Shown in pieces: positions 1 through 12,295 of a DNA stretch of 64,000 nucleotides. Position numbers and translations under genes: made by a program. Origin of the DNA: Cepaea nemoralis. Its lineage: Eukaryota; Mollusca; Gastropoda; Stylommatophora; Helicidae. Within the stretch, counting starts at the first letter, position 1, and each line of letters begins with the position of its first letter. The stretch spans positions 124,001 to 188,000 of the forward strand of contig JACEFZ010014509.1 in assembly GCA_014155875.1 (NCBI GenBank), given 5' to 3'. The notes below the pieces were generated by a model. That model worked only from the letters and a program-made list of their open reading frames with translations. It ran no database searches and had not been told where the DNA came from.

Positions 1-1077
1 GAAACTACTGCTGTCAGTGAGACACAGATGTGGACTGAAAGATCTAGGAAACTACTGCTGTCAGTGAGACAAAGATGGCTGAAAGATCTAGGAAACTACT
101 GCTGTCAGTGAGACACAGATATGGACTGAAAGATCTAGGAAACTACTGCTGTCAGTGAGACACAGATGTGGACTGAAAGATCTAGGAAACTACTGCTATC
201 AGTGAGACACAGATGTGGACTGAAAGATCTAAGAAACTCCTGCTCTCAGTGAGACAAAGATGGCTGAAAGATCTAGGAAACTACTGCTGTCAGTGAGACA
301 CAGATGTGGACTGAAAGATCTAAGAAACTCCTGCTCTCAGTGAGACAAAGATGGCTGAAAGATCTAGGAAACTACAGTTGTCAGTGAGACACAGATGTGG
401 ACTGAAAGATCTAGGAAACTACTGCTGTCAGTGAGACAAAGATGGCTGAAAGATCTAGGAAACTACTGCTGTCAGTGAGACACAGATATGGACTGAAAGA
501 TCTAGGAAACTACTGCTGCCAGTGAGCCAAATTTGTGGACTGAAAGATCTAGGAAACTACTGCTGTCAGTGAGACAAAGATGGCTGAAAGATCTAGGAAA
601 CTACAGTTGTCAGTGAGACACAGATGTGGACTGAAAGATCTAGGAAACTACTGCTGTCAATGAGACAAAGATGTGGACTGAAAGATCTAGGAAACTACTG
701 CTGTCAGTGAGACAAAGATGGCTGAAAGATCTAGGAAACTACTGCTGTCAGTGTGACACAGATGTGGACTGAAAGATCTAGGAAACTACTGCTGTCAGTG
801 AGACAAAGACATGGACTGAATGATCTAGGAAACTACTGCTGTCAGTGAGACAAAGATGTGGACTGAATGATCTAGGAAACTACTGGTGTCAGTGAGACAC
901 AGATGTGGACTGAAAGATCTAGGAAACTACTGCTGTCAGTGAGACAAAGATGGCTGAAAGATCTAGGAAACTACAGTTGTCAGTGAGACACAGATGTGGA
1001 CTGAAAGATCTAGGAAACTACTGCTGTCAGTGAGACAAAGATGTCTGAAAGATCTAGGAAACTACAGCTGTCAGAAG
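1..1077. repeat. minisatellite, about 47-bp unit, runs off the left edge
   Basis: About 23 copies of a unit beginning gaaactactgctgtcagtga and ending gaaagatctag. A 44-bp variant lacking three bases around gatgtggactg (giving gatggctg) is interspersed, and the order of variants itself partly repeats. The array is cut by the window start. No gene is visible. Confidence 0.95.
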
Positions 1078-1215
1078 AGTTGTCTAGAAAAAAACCGAGA
1101 CTTCTCAAGCAGGCAATGTAATCAAGACTACGAAGCAGTGAACCTCCTGCTGAGGCAAATGACTCCCAGTTAGGATAGGTACTGTAGTAGTAGTCTTTAG
1201 CCCGCTACCAGTACA

Positions 1216-2386
1216 GGATAGAAGAGCCCGTGTACAAGCAGACAATGTAGAAGATTGACAGACCAGCCCATGTATAAGCAGACAAATGTAGAAGATTGAC
1301 AGACCAGCCCATGTACAAGCAGACAAATGTAGAAGATTGACAGACCAGCCCATGTACAAGCAGACAAATGTAGAAGATTGACAGACCAGCCCATGTATAA
1401 GCAGACAAATGTAGAAGATTGACAGACCAGCCCATGTACAAGCAGACAAATGTAGAAGATTGACAGACCAGCCCGTGTACAAGCAGACAAATGTAGAACA
1501 TTGACAGACCAGCCCGTGTACAAGCAGACAAATGTAGAAGATTGACAGACCAGCCCATGTACAAGCAGACAAATTTAGAAGATTGACAGACCAGCCCATG
1601 TACAAGCAGACAAATTTAGAATATTGACAGACCAGCCCGTGTACAAGCAGACAAATGTAGAAGATTGACAGACCAGCCCGTGTACAAGCAGACAAATGTA
1701 ATAGATTGACAGACCAGCCCGTGTACAAGCAGACAAATGTAGAAGATTGACAGACCAACCCATGTACAAGCAGACACATGTAGAAGATTGACAGACCAGC
1801 CTGTGTACAAGGAGACAAATGTAGAAGATAGACAGACCAGCCCATGTACAAGCAGACAAATGTAGAAGATTGACAGACCAGCCCGTGTACAAGCAGACAA
1901 ATGTAGAAGATTGACAGGACCAGCCCGTGTACAAGCAGACAAATGTAGAAGATTGACAGACCAGCCCGTGTACAAGCAGACAAATGTAGAAGATTGACAG
2001 ACCAGCCCATGTACAAGCAGACAAATGTAGAAGATTGACAGACCAGCCCATGTATAAGCAGACAAATGTAGAAGATTGACAGACCAGCCTGTGTACAAGG
2101 AGACAAATGTAGAAGATAGACAGACCAGCCCATGTACAAGCAGACAAATGTAGAAGATTGACAGACCAGCCCGTGTACAAGCAGACAAATGTAGAAGATT
2201 GACAGACCAGCCCGTGTACAAGCAGACAAATGTAGAAGATTGACAGACCAGCCCATGTACAAGCAGACAAATGTAGAAGATTGACAGACCAGCCCGTGTA
2301 CAAGCAGACAAATGTAGAAGATTGACAGACCAGCCCATGTACAAGCAGACAAATGTAGAAGATTGACAGACCAGCCCATGTACAAG
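1216..2386. repeat. minisatellite, 41-bp unit
   Basis: About 28 copies of a unit reading cccgtgtacaagcagacaaa and then tgtagaagattgacagacca plus g. Most variation is cat/cgt and ata/aca. A unique stretch of about 140 bp (1078-1215) separates it from the 47-bp array. Because 41 is not a multiple of 3 and the - strand has no stop in any frame, it creates overlapping long - strand open frames that are not genes. Confidence 0.95.
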
Positions 2387-2840
2387 GTTTAATGGTTATG
2401 GAAAGGGTAGTCAACAGTCATACTCATTTACAATGCACACAAGTTCCCAGCTTGGAGATAACAGCAACTGCTGATGATAGAAAACATTCCTGGTATTGAG
2501 AAACATTATTGAGGAAAAAATATTGAGAAAATGCCGGTCTCCCTGGCGTAGAAATTAATGTCTTTCTCCATAATCCCGTATATTCTCGTGAGTAACCTCA
2601 ACTGCGCGAGAATCTGCAGTGGTTCGCGCCACGCTGGTAACTTACGGGGGTATGTGAACTGGTCGCTCAGAAAGCAGTGGCAAACTGCTGAGCGTACTCT
2701 TGCCTAGTACATCAACAGCAGCTGAAAAATGCTGGTATTGACTGCAATGTCCTGTAAGGGATATGCAACAACAAAAAAAAAAATTGAGAATAATGACACT
2801 CAGAATTAAACAGAAAAAAGAAAAATCGCCCTAAACTACA
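2387..2840. other. unique intergenic or intronic spacer
   Basis: No coding signal is recognised. It contains a short hairpin at 2664-2694 (CGCTCAG paired with CTGAGCG, with an inner CAGT/ACTG) and one copy of a short dispersed motif at 2712-2770. Confidence 0.5.
2712..2770 (+). repeat. short dispersed repeat, copy 1
   Basis: Shares aatgctggtattgac and atgtcctgtaa, in the same order and spacing and preceded by acagcag, with 5461-5515. Both copies run into an A-rich stretch. Its family is unknown. It could be the 3' end of a SINE or LINE, since an A-rich tail follows. Confidence 0.55.
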
Positions 2841-3697
2841 TAAAAGAATATTACCCTTGTAGCATAGAAAATGGAGGAGGAGGAATTCTCCTAAATTTAA
2901 AATAATGGAGTGAAAAAAAACAGTCAGTGGTAACTGGAACATTTTCAAGTAACTGCAAAGCAGAGGTAGAGGCATTAAAAACTGCAGAAATGCTCTTGAT
3001 GGAGGAAATTATAGAGAAGCAAATCGTTCTCTTCACAGATGCAAAGTCAGCTGTTTCAATACTGAAGAGCAAAAACAGCACAGAACTAGCTGACCTAAGA
3101 GCAGCACTCCATGGTCTATGCCAGAAATCCAAAAAAGTTGTAATACAGTGGATTCCATCACATTGCAGTATACCTGGAAATGAAGAGGCTGACAGACTAG
3201 CAAAAGAGGGCAGACAACTACCACAGCCTGACATAGACATAACCTATAATGAGGCAAAAAGGTTTATAAAAAGCACCTATAGAGCCAAATGGGAATCAGA
3301 GCATCCAGGCCACCAGAAAGATGATGCATATTACAAACTCGACCGAAGTGAACAAGTAGCAATCTTCAGACTCTGCACAGGACATAACAGGCTGAAATAC
3401 CACTTGTTCAATAAACTAAAGATAGGAGATACCGATGAATGTAATTGTGGAACTGGTAAAATGGCAGCTAAACATTTGCTGCAGGAGTGCCCAATATATG
3501 CAGAGCAGAGAAAGATATTTTGGCCCACACCTGCTTCATTTGAGGACAATCTCTATGGAGATATCAACAAGCTCAAGTTGACCGCAGCTTACTTTAACTA
3601 CATTCAGGTTGACATCCACAGGTGCATGAAGAAGAACTTAGACTGCCACACTTCACACCACAGGTATGTCGGTAGCAACAGCATCACAGAGGCATGA
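2840..3697 (+). pseudogene. LINE RNase H domain and C-terminal tail, 5'-truncated
   Basis: The open part (from 2927) starts VVTGTFSSN and reads AEVEALKTAEMLLME (second RNase H acidic residue), VLFTDAKSAVSIL (third), and WIPSHCSIPGNEEADRLAKE (His and last Asp). These are three of the four catalytic positions of a type I RNase H fused to LINE reverse transcriptases. The GGGG-I strand that normally follows the first Asp is visible upstream at about 2870, but with a stop codon and no clear TDGS. A Cys-rich tail follows (CNCGTGKMAAKHLLQECPIY) and then FWP and a NLYGD segment. The same order occurs in the LINE at 23.5 kb (CTCGLASQTAEHILQDCPKY, FWP, KLYGP), so the two belong to related families. Reverse transcriptase and endonuclease are absent, so this is a dead remnant. 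Confidence 0.85.
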
Positions 3698-4219
3698 AAT
3701 AGAATATTGCTTAGATAGCAAATCCATTACATGGAAAGTCCAAATCGAAAGCTCACTGTGTGGATGTCATCTGCAGACTGCATTCTTCTGGTTTCCGGAG
3801 GAACAGCCTGTGGTGAACGGGGGGCCCAATATACGGAAGTGAGGCTAAGCAGCCATGTGCAGGACATGAAGTTTCCTTGGGTGAGCCCAGTACCACAGCG
3901 CTATGTGTCGGCTCTGAAATTATGGAAGCCTCCTTGAATGGTGGGGAATACCCATGGCCTGCCCCTGCCTTCCCTTGAGGGCTGACCATTATGGCTTCGG
4001 CTGTTCTTAGTGGGCCACCTGGGATGGGGGATAACACAACAACAATGAGAGTCAAACGTCCTATGAAACCCCCAGGAAGGTTAACCCAGTCAACAAATGT
4101 CAGCAGAAGTCGGATGTGTCGGCCTCAAGGCACAAGAACACAGCTCTGCTGTAAACGGGCACAACTCGGTCACATCCCAAAAAAAACTCATGAACACAGA
4201 AGAAGAAGAAGAAAAAAAA
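2840..4219 (+). mobile_element. 5'-truncated RNase H-bearing non-LTR retrotransposon (LINE) fragment
   Basis: Only the C-terminal part of a LINE polyprotein is left (2840-3697), followed by about 500 bp that could be its 3' UTR. A GAA-rich and A-rich tail lies at 4200-4219. The related LINE at 23511-27705 also ends in GAA repeats, which supports this end. The 5' limit is only approximate, because similarity decays into stop-containing sequence near 2840. I found no clear target-site duplication. The fragment lies in the sense direction relative to the desaturase gene and upstream of its first visible exon. Confidence 0.65.
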
Positions 4220-4318
4220 CCCAATCTAGTGAAGCCAATGAACTTGTGCTGGATGACGTGTCTCCGCTGATAAGTTGCCCACTGGCTAAACATGTGGCTG
4301 AATGCCCTGGCTAGGCTA

Positions 4319-4494
4319 GAGTTGACTTCGGTACACCTGTCTGGTCCTGTCACTTCTGGGTCACACACCCACACTCGGTTAACTTCGGTACACCTGTCTG
4401 GTCCTGTCACTTCTGGGTCACACACCCACACTCGGTTAACTTCGGTACACCTGTCTGGTCCTGTCACTTCTGGGTCACACACCCACACTCGGTC
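4319..4494. repeat. 57-bp tandem repeat, three copies
   Basis: Three nearly identical copies with unit start acttcggtacacctgtctgg at 4325, 4382 and 4439. Because 57 is a multiple of 3 the frame stays open through the array on both strands. I see no reason to call a gene. Confidence 0.9.
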
Positions 4495-4807
4495 TGCAAG
4501 GTGCACAAATCTTCAAGATGTCTCCACAGGATGCTGCAGAGCAACTGCAAATAATGGGCACCCCTTAGAGAGGCTGCCTGCGCTGTACTTCAGTACAAAG
4601 ATACAAGTATCATCTGTGGTTTGTCACCTGCCAGAGACCAGTCCTCAGGGAGCTATTCCACTCTCTTGATTTCCCTAGATTGTCTTTCTGTTTGTCAGCG
4701 TGCTTTTCTGGTACTGCCTGTCTGTTTGTGACTACAAGAACAGACAGGACAAACACCCCAATGAGACTTCAATGTCAAGTGACTTGTAGAGGTGCAGGCA
4801 TGTATTT
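4495..4807. other. unique sequence upstream of the first visible desaturase exon
   Basis: I looked for the preceding FADS exon (histidine boxes, YLPY-type motif before GPPLL) in all frames here and did not find it. No other feature is recognised. Confidence 0.5.
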
Positions 4808-5036
4808 CTACACTTCTAGTTGTCTGCATGAAGCATTGTTTGTGTGTGATTTGAGTTTCTGTGTGACTCTGAGAAGGTGATGGTGATGTTGATGTTTCAG
4901 TGGGACCACCTCTCTTGTTCCCGGTCTACACTTCTAGTTGTCTGCATGAAGCATTGTTTGTGTGTGATTGAGTTTCTGTGTGACTCTGAGAAGGTGATGT
5001 TGATGTTTCAGTGGGACCACCTCTCTTGTTCCCGGT
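4808..5036 (+). repeat. tandem duplication that copies a splice acceptor and the first part of a coding exon
   Basis: Two copies lie head to tail, 4808-4925 (118 bp) and 4926-5036 (111 bp). Each starts at ctacacttctagttg and ends within the exon sequence tgttcccggt. The first copy therefore contains a full acceptor (gatgtttcag ending at 4900) and about 25 bp of the exon that starts properly at 5012. The breakpoint sits at a shared ctac. The copies differ mainly by a 6-bp and a 1-bp indel. Reading from the upstream acceptor reaches a stop (TGA, 4969-4971) after about 22 codons, so only the downstream acceptor gives full protein. Confidence 0.85.
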
Positions 5037-5088
5037 CTACTTCCAGATCATGTTGTTCAGATACATCGTCACCAGGAGGGCCTGGCTG
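5012..5088 (+). CDS. FADS2-like front-end fatty acid desaturase, internal exon (first one visible)
   Basis: This exon encodes 25 full residues beginning GPPLLFPVYFQ and ending RRAWL. The GPPLL-P-YFQ block is typical of FADS1/FADS2 desaturases just after the second histidine box, at the start of a membrane segment. The acceptor is tttcag and the donor is CTG|gtgagt. The exon starts with two bases that complete a codon from an upstream exon (intron phase 1) and ends on a codon boundary (phase 0), which fits the next exon. Front-end desaturases are endoplasmic reticulum enzymes that insert double bonds into long-chain fatty acyl groups using cytochrome b5 electrons. The upstream exon with the HxxxHH boxes is not seen in the 5 kb to the left. 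I cannot tell delta-5 from delta-6 specificity. Confidence 0.9.
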
Positions 5089-5120
5089 GTGAGTTGCTTA
5101 CCTTATTGTACACGTTGGAC

Positions 5121-5456
5121 GTGCTGCTCATTACACCTGTCACACGCACATGTGACACACGCTGCTCATTACACCTGTCACACACACATGTGACACATGC
5201 TGCTCATTACACCTGTCACATGCACATGTGACACATTGCCCATTACACCTGTCACACACACATGTAACACACGCTGCTCATTACACCTGTCACACACACA
5301 TGTGACACACGCTGCTCATTACACCTGTCACACACACATGTGACACACACTGCTCATTACACCTGTCACACACACATTTGACACACGCTGCTCATTACAC
5401 CTGTCACATGCACATGTGACACACATTGCCCATTACACCTGTCACATGCACATGTG
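5121..5456. repeat. 38-bp minisatellite in desaturase intron 1
   Basis: About nine copies of gctgctcattacacctgtca followed by a CA-rich part with acatgtgac. It starts about 30 bp after the exon donor. Copies differ in the number of CA steps. Confidence 0.9.
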
Positions 5457-5460
5457 AGTA

Positions 5461-5515
5461 AACAGCAGTAAAATGCTGGTATTGACAGCTATGTCCTGTA
5501 AATAGGATATAGAAA
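5461..5515 (+). repeat. short dispersed repeat, copy 2
   Basis: Second copy of the motif seen at 2712-2770, followed by gaaaaacaaa. It sits exactly between the 38-bp and the 15-bp arrays. Confidence 0.55.
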
Positions 5516-5532
5516 AACAAATTTTTATGTTA

Positions 5533-8500
5533 CTTACACACAGGTCACACGCATACAGGTAACATACATGTGCACACAGGTAACATGCACAGTTAACATG
5601 CATATATACAGGTAACATACACACAGATAACATGTACACAGGTAACATGCACACAGGTAACATACACAGTTAACATGCATATACACAGGTAACATACACA
5701 CAGGTAACATGTACACAGGTAACATACACACAGGTAACATGCACACAGATAAAATTTACACAGGTAACATGCACACAGGTAACATGTACACAGGTAACAT
5801 ACACACAGGTAACATGTACACAAGTAACATATACACAAGTAACATATACACAAGGTAACATGCATATACACAAGGTAACGTACATATGTACACAGGTAAC
5901 ATTCACACAGGTAACATGCATATACACAAGGTAACATGCATGTACACAAGATTACATGCATGTACACACGGTAACATACATATGTACACAGGTAACATTC
6001 ACACAGGTAACATGCATATACACAAGGTTACATACATATACACAAGGTAACATGCATATACACAAGGTAACATACATATGTACACAGGTAACATACACAC
6101 AGGCAACATGCACACAGGTAACATACACACATGTAACATACACACATGTAACATACACACAGGTAACACACACACAGGTAACATACACACATGTAACATA
6201 CACACAGGTAACATACACACAGGTAACATGCACACAGGTAACATACACACATGTAACATACACACAGGTAACATACACACAGGTAACATACACACAGTTA
6301 CCATACACACAGGTAACATACACACAGGTAACATACACACAGGTAACATGCACACAGGTAACATACACACAGGTAACATGCACACAGGTAACATACACAC
6401 AGGTAACATACACACAGGTAACATACACACATGTAACATACACACAGGTAACATACACACATGTAACATGCACACAGGTAACATACACACATGTAACATG
6501 CACACAGGTAACATACACACATGTAACATACACACAGGTAACATACACACATGTAACATACACACATGTAACATACACACAGGTAACATACACACAGTTA
6601 CCATACACACAGGTAACATACACACAGGTAACATACACACAGGTAACATGCACACAGGTAACATACACACAGGTAACATACACACAGGTAACATACACAT
6701 GCAACATACACCCTGGTAACATACACACAGGTAACATACACACAGGTAACATACACACAGTTACCATACACACAGGTAACATGCACACAGGTAACATGCA
6801 CACAGGTAACATGCACACAGGTAACATACACACAGGTAACATACACACAGGTAACATACACACAGGTAACATGCACACAGGTAACATACACACAGGTAAC
6901 ATGTACACATGTAACATGCACACAGACACAGGTAAAATACACACAGGTAACATATACACAAGTAACATACACACAGGTAACATGCACACAGGTAACATAC
7001 ACACAGGTAACATGTACACAGGTAACATACACACAGGTAACATGTACAAAGACACAGGTAACATACACACAGGTAACATGTACAAAGACACAGGTAACAT
7101 ACACACAGGTAACATGTACACAGGTAACATGCACACATGTAACATGCACACAGGTAACATGTACACAGGTAACATACACACAGGTAACATACACACAGGT
7201 AACATGTACACAGGTAACATGTACACAGGTAACATGCACACAGGTAACATACACACAGGTAACATACACACAGGTAACATGTACACAGGTAACATGCACA
7301 CATGTAACATACACACAGGTAACATGTACACAGGTAACATGCACACATGTAACATGCACACAGGTAACATACACACAGGTAACATACACACAGGTAACAT
7401 ACACACAGGTAACATGTACACAGGTAACATGCACACAGACACAGGTAACATACACACAGGTAACATGTACACAGGTAACATACACACAGGTAACATACAC
7501 ACAGGTAACATGTACACAGGTAACATACACACAGGTAACATACACACAGGTAACATACACACAGGTAACATGTACACAGGTAACATACACACAGGTAACA
7601 TACACACAGGTAACATACACACAGGTAACATGTACACAGGTAACATGTACACAGGTAACATGCACACAGGTAACATACACACAGGTAACATACACACAGG
7701 TAACATGTACACAGGTAACATGCACACAGACACAGGTAATATACACACAGGTAACATGTACACAGGTAACATACACACAGGTAACATACACACAGGTAAC
7801 ATGTACACAGGTAACATACACACAGGTAACATACACACAGGTAACATGTACACAGGTAACATGCACACAGACACAGGTAACATACACACAGGTAACATAC
7901 ACACAGGTAACATGTACACAGGTAACATGTACACAGACACAGGTAACATACACACAGGTAACATACACACAGGTAACACGCACACAGGTAACATGTACAC
8001 AGACACAGGTAACATACACACAGGTAACATGTACACAAGTAACATATACACAAGTAACATATACACAAGGTAATGTACATATGTACACAGGTAACATTCA
8101 CACAGGTAACATGCATGTACACAAGGTAACATGCATGTACACAAGGTAACATGCATATACACAAGGTAACATAGATATGTACACAGGTAACATTCACACA
8201 GGTAACATGCATATACACAAGGTAACATACATATACACAAGGTAACATGCATATACACAAGGTAACATACATATGTACACAGGTAACATGCATATACACA
8301 AGGTAACATGCATGTACACAAGGTAACATGCATGTACACAAGGTAACATACATATGTACACAGGTAACATACACACAGGCAACATGCACACAGGTAACAT
8401 ACACACAGGTAACATACACACAGGTAACAAACACACAGGTAACATACACACAGGTAACATGCACACAGGTAACATACACACAGGTAACATACACACAGGT

Positions 8501-8729
8501 AACATACACACAGGTAACATACACACAGGTAACATACACATGTAACATACACACAGGTAACATACACACAGGTAACATACACACAGGTAACATGCACACA
8601 GGTAACATACACACAGGTAACATACACACAGGTAACACAGACACAGGTAACATGTACACAGACACAGGTAACATACACACAGGTAACATGTACACAAGTA
8701 ACATACACACAGGTAACATGTACACAGGT
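5533..8729. repeat. 15-bp minisatellite, left block (3.2 kb)
   Basis: About 210 copies of the unit gtaacatacacacag, with common variants gtaacatgtacacag and gtaacatgcacacag. Sub-blocks with atgcatatacacaag occur at 5860-6080 and again at 8050-8350, so parts of the array are themselves repeated in higher order. A 15-bp unit is five codons and lacks stops in several frames of both strands. This explains - strand open frames of up to 961 codons, which are artefacts. The array was one tract with 18958-19968 before an LTR retrotransposon entered it. Confidence 0.95.
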
Positions 8730-8734
8730 AACAT

Positions 8735-11700
8735 TGTGACAATACCGCCGGGGCTTGGACTGGTTTGCCACGATAGATACTATCCCCTGCCTTTGCTCCA
8801 ACCACCTCAATAGCACTCTACATCTACCAGGCCCCACACAAGCCGGGACAGCTTAACCTTCCCTCCCTCACCTAGGGTTCCAAACCCCAAGGGGGCTCGG
8901 ACCAGACACCAGTCATATCACTGCACAAAGTCATAGCTAAGAGAACAAAAATTTAATTCTGAACTACGTCAACCACAACACAGAGAAGGATGGCTGAAAG
9001 CCAGACTAGAAGAACTATGTACATGAGCACATATGCAGATGAGTATTCATCATGGAGGCGGACGATAGCTCGTGCGGTTGTCCAGTCGTGGTAGCGACTC
9101 ACCCAGGCTCCTCCAGTGGACTGGAACGCCAAGGTCTGCTGCCTCTCCAAAGTTCCCTCTTCACACAGAGAACCAATCACGGGCTGATCAAGCGCAATAC
9201 CACTGCCTGACTGACACTGCACCGATGAACAAGGATCCTTCCTGGTTGTCGTACTATTTCACTCGTCACACTCCTGATGAAGTCTGGGCCGACCCTAGAA
9301 CATTAGCGGTCTCCCACTTGCAGAAAAAGTACATGTAGCACCGTATCAACATACACAAGAGCCTGGTCACTCTTCTATCTCATAAGTGACCCACACACTG
9401 ATATGTCACCTACACAATGAGCGGTTGCTCCACCTGAACACACAATGTCACTGGTAAAGTCTATCAGGTGACTAAACACTTCACCTTAGTTCCATGTCCT
9501 TGGACAAATAGATCTTCACACAGTATCATGTAACTACCCTGATCAATGGGTAGTAATCACAACCTAGCATACACTGTCAACAGTTCACCACGATGGCCTG
9601 AGGTAGCTCCCTACCTTAACAAACATTGTCAACAGTTCACCACGTTGGCATGAGGTAGCTCCCTACCTTAACAAACATGTCACTCTGGTGTTCCCACCAT
9701 TTTTCGTATCAAAGTCCTAGGTCACTGGACCACATGTTGGCTTCATAAAGGTAACCAATGTAGAAACACTATTTATGCATCAGCTGATACATGGTGTCCC
9801 ATAACCCAGCCGGGCCAGAAGCATAGAACACAGGTCAGGGTGACCGGTAACACTGATCACTTTACTCAACTTGAAAGTTCCTGACCTTGCAATCACCAAG
9901 GTTTACCCTGAGGTTGAATGTCACCAGTGCTTCACTGGCTAGAATCACCAGACGTTTCAGTGTTGGATCCTCTCAGGATCGGATGACACTCGTCGGACTC
10001 TTGACGGAGGTCCTAACCTAGACCTACCGACTTATTCAGCACTCAGCTCCTTCCAACATTGAACTCGCAGAATCAGATGACCACTCCCAGTATGGCCTCA
10101 ATCAACTTCTGGATAGGCACTGGAATGAGTGGGCCCATAGAGCTCATGGTGAAGCTCTTGAATCTTCTTCTGTATAGTAATAACAGATCCTGAAACACGG
10201 AGAGGTTGGTGTGAGTACTCAACTACAACAGACTACCAGCATCTCCCCCATGTCACATGCCTCTCAGACATTCCTCATGTCTACCAACATGAGTATGAAA
10301 TCATCACATCATAGATCTACTTAGTCCCTATAATATATAGGCATAATGGTAGAAAAAGCAATAGCACACCTGTTCAGTCAAGAACCACTTCTGGGCTACA
10401 AATAACCCCTAGCACCAGAGTCGACTGTATGACTCTGTCAAAGCATCCTTCGCCTGGTGCCAGTCCAATCCTGTTTCATCTTCTCATCATCAATCAACAT
10501 ATACACCTACTTTCCTTTCAGTGTAGTGATTACTTTATCGAGAAGGTGTCCAGCCGGACATCTCCTTCCTGACAGACTCATCAATTCCCCAGTCCCTTAA
10601 CCCATGGACTGATCAATTACACACATTAATAACTATATGTCCATAATGAATTATACTCCTGATAATTCATTACTATAGCATTAACCAAGGAGAACTCATG
10701 AATTGTCACACTTAAATAACGAACTCATTTCACAGCCATAGTGTCAGTTCTGGGATGCCTGCCCAGATCCTGAGTTTGCCCTTGTATTCACTGACTATCT
10801 TTCAGGGCAGTCATACCTGTGCCGGTCGAGCACAGCTGTGGTGGCCATCCACCATTACACCTTCCCACAGCTACGGTGGGTCCGTGTACTTGTCCCGTGA
10901 CGACTTCAGTCACTCATCCAATGTAGCAAACCTCAGACTCCACTACAAACTGACTCCACCGTCTTGGGGGGGGGGGGGGGGGGGGGGGGTTATTCCCTCA
11001 TCATACTACTACTTCACGGCAGTACTCCAAGTACTCCATGAACCGAGTCAGGTTCCAAAAGAGTTAGAATATTAGAGACAGAAACGGTTAGGTTCAAACC
11101 TCGATCTATCTAGGACACCACGGCCTCGAATTACGGAGTGCCGCACCACCCCTCGATCGGGTAGGTTCATCATCGGATCTGCACGAACGCATTGGGTCGG
11201 ACCTATTACCGATCAGGTTGGGGGTACCGGCCTACCTCCCGCTGCCTAAACAAACGTAAGATGGAACACGCACGGTCATCCTAGCGGACGGACATGACAA
11301 CAAGCAGTAACAATAGTATCATGAATACTTCTTATCAACTGTTATCCTACCGATGCAACACCATTCGGCTTACGCGGAATAACACTGCTATCTGCACACA
11401 GCAAATACACCACTGCTGATCTCACCTTGATTCCTCGAAACATCACCATCACTAATAGCACAATTAAGTTACCATTCTAATGGCCCGAAGCACATTACAC
11501 ATCTCTAATAATAAGCTCTACCTTATCATTTACAGCGTCTAGCATGTTGATGTAATGACTGACAAACTGTCGCCTTGCCTGCGTAATTAATAAACCAAAC
11601 CAGTAACTGCTACACACTGTAAAGCACATCGTTCGGCCTATTTTATTTACACACACTCCCTGTGGAATACGGCTTGTTCCGTCAGGTAACACATTACATC

Positions 11701-12295
11701 GCTGATCGATATAAAGCCTACTTAATATGCAAACCGCCAACTGTAACGGATAACGCTACGCGACAACTCAATTTTGCGACGGCAATTAATTCATTCCGGG
11801 AACTCAGCACGGCATCACGACAACAGTAAATAATAGAATAAGTATTCAACTAACCTGTGATTGAAGAATCACAAACTTGACTGCAGATGTCCGCACTGGT
11901 CCGCGAATATTGACATCCAAATTACATCAGCCTGTTGGCTGCGATCTTGCCTACGCTGAGGTTTGGTGGGCGACTGCTCACGACAAAGTCAGTGCGCCTT
12001 CCACTCGCCTACACGGGCCGCGTGACTTCATGATTCACGGAGAAACCCAGAGTCACGATATGTTCCACAACCCGTGCTGCATGAAGCACCCGTGAACTTA
12101 GAGCTCTTTCCCACGTACGCACTTGAGGGAACATTCTAGATTTTTCTATAAATAACTAGAATAGCTCCGCCCCGCACTACGTTTCTAGGGAAATCCCCTA
12201 TTAATTGATATTAATTTCAAGGGAGACCAACGCCTCGCACTCCCTTCAAAGGGATATTATGCAGAGATCTGCCGATCTGTAGCCGTTTCGTCACA
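8735..12295 (-). repeat. 3' LTR of the Gypsy-type element
   Basis: 3561 bp, bounded by TG...CA in element orientation. It matches 15400-18957 along its whole length. It contains a 24-base G run (10966-10989) that the other LTR lacks, and a 2 x about 54-bp internal duplication at 9571-9677. Small open frames inside are not conserved in a convincing way, and I do not call genes in it. Confidence 0.93.
10966..10989 (+). repeat. homopolymer run of 24 G
   Basis: Present only in the 3' LTR. Within about 100 bp on either side this LTR also lacks many single bases compared with its partner. This may be a sequencing or consensus artefact rather than true divergence. Confidence 0.9.

Noticed and set aside
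1105..2414. 426-codon - strand frame with repeated membrane-like residues
   Set aside because: A 41-bp repeat read in three frames; all - frames are open. Hydrophobicity comes from the repeat composition.
4292..4669. 125-codon frame as an upstream desaturase exon or small gene
   Set aside because: It is mainly the three 57-bp copies and has no FADS motif.
5952..8837. 961-codon - strand open frame and matching + strand frames of up to 705 codons
   Set aside because: They are five-residue periodic translations of the 15-bp minisatellite, open in several frames on both strands. They run into LTR sequence at one end and have no domain.
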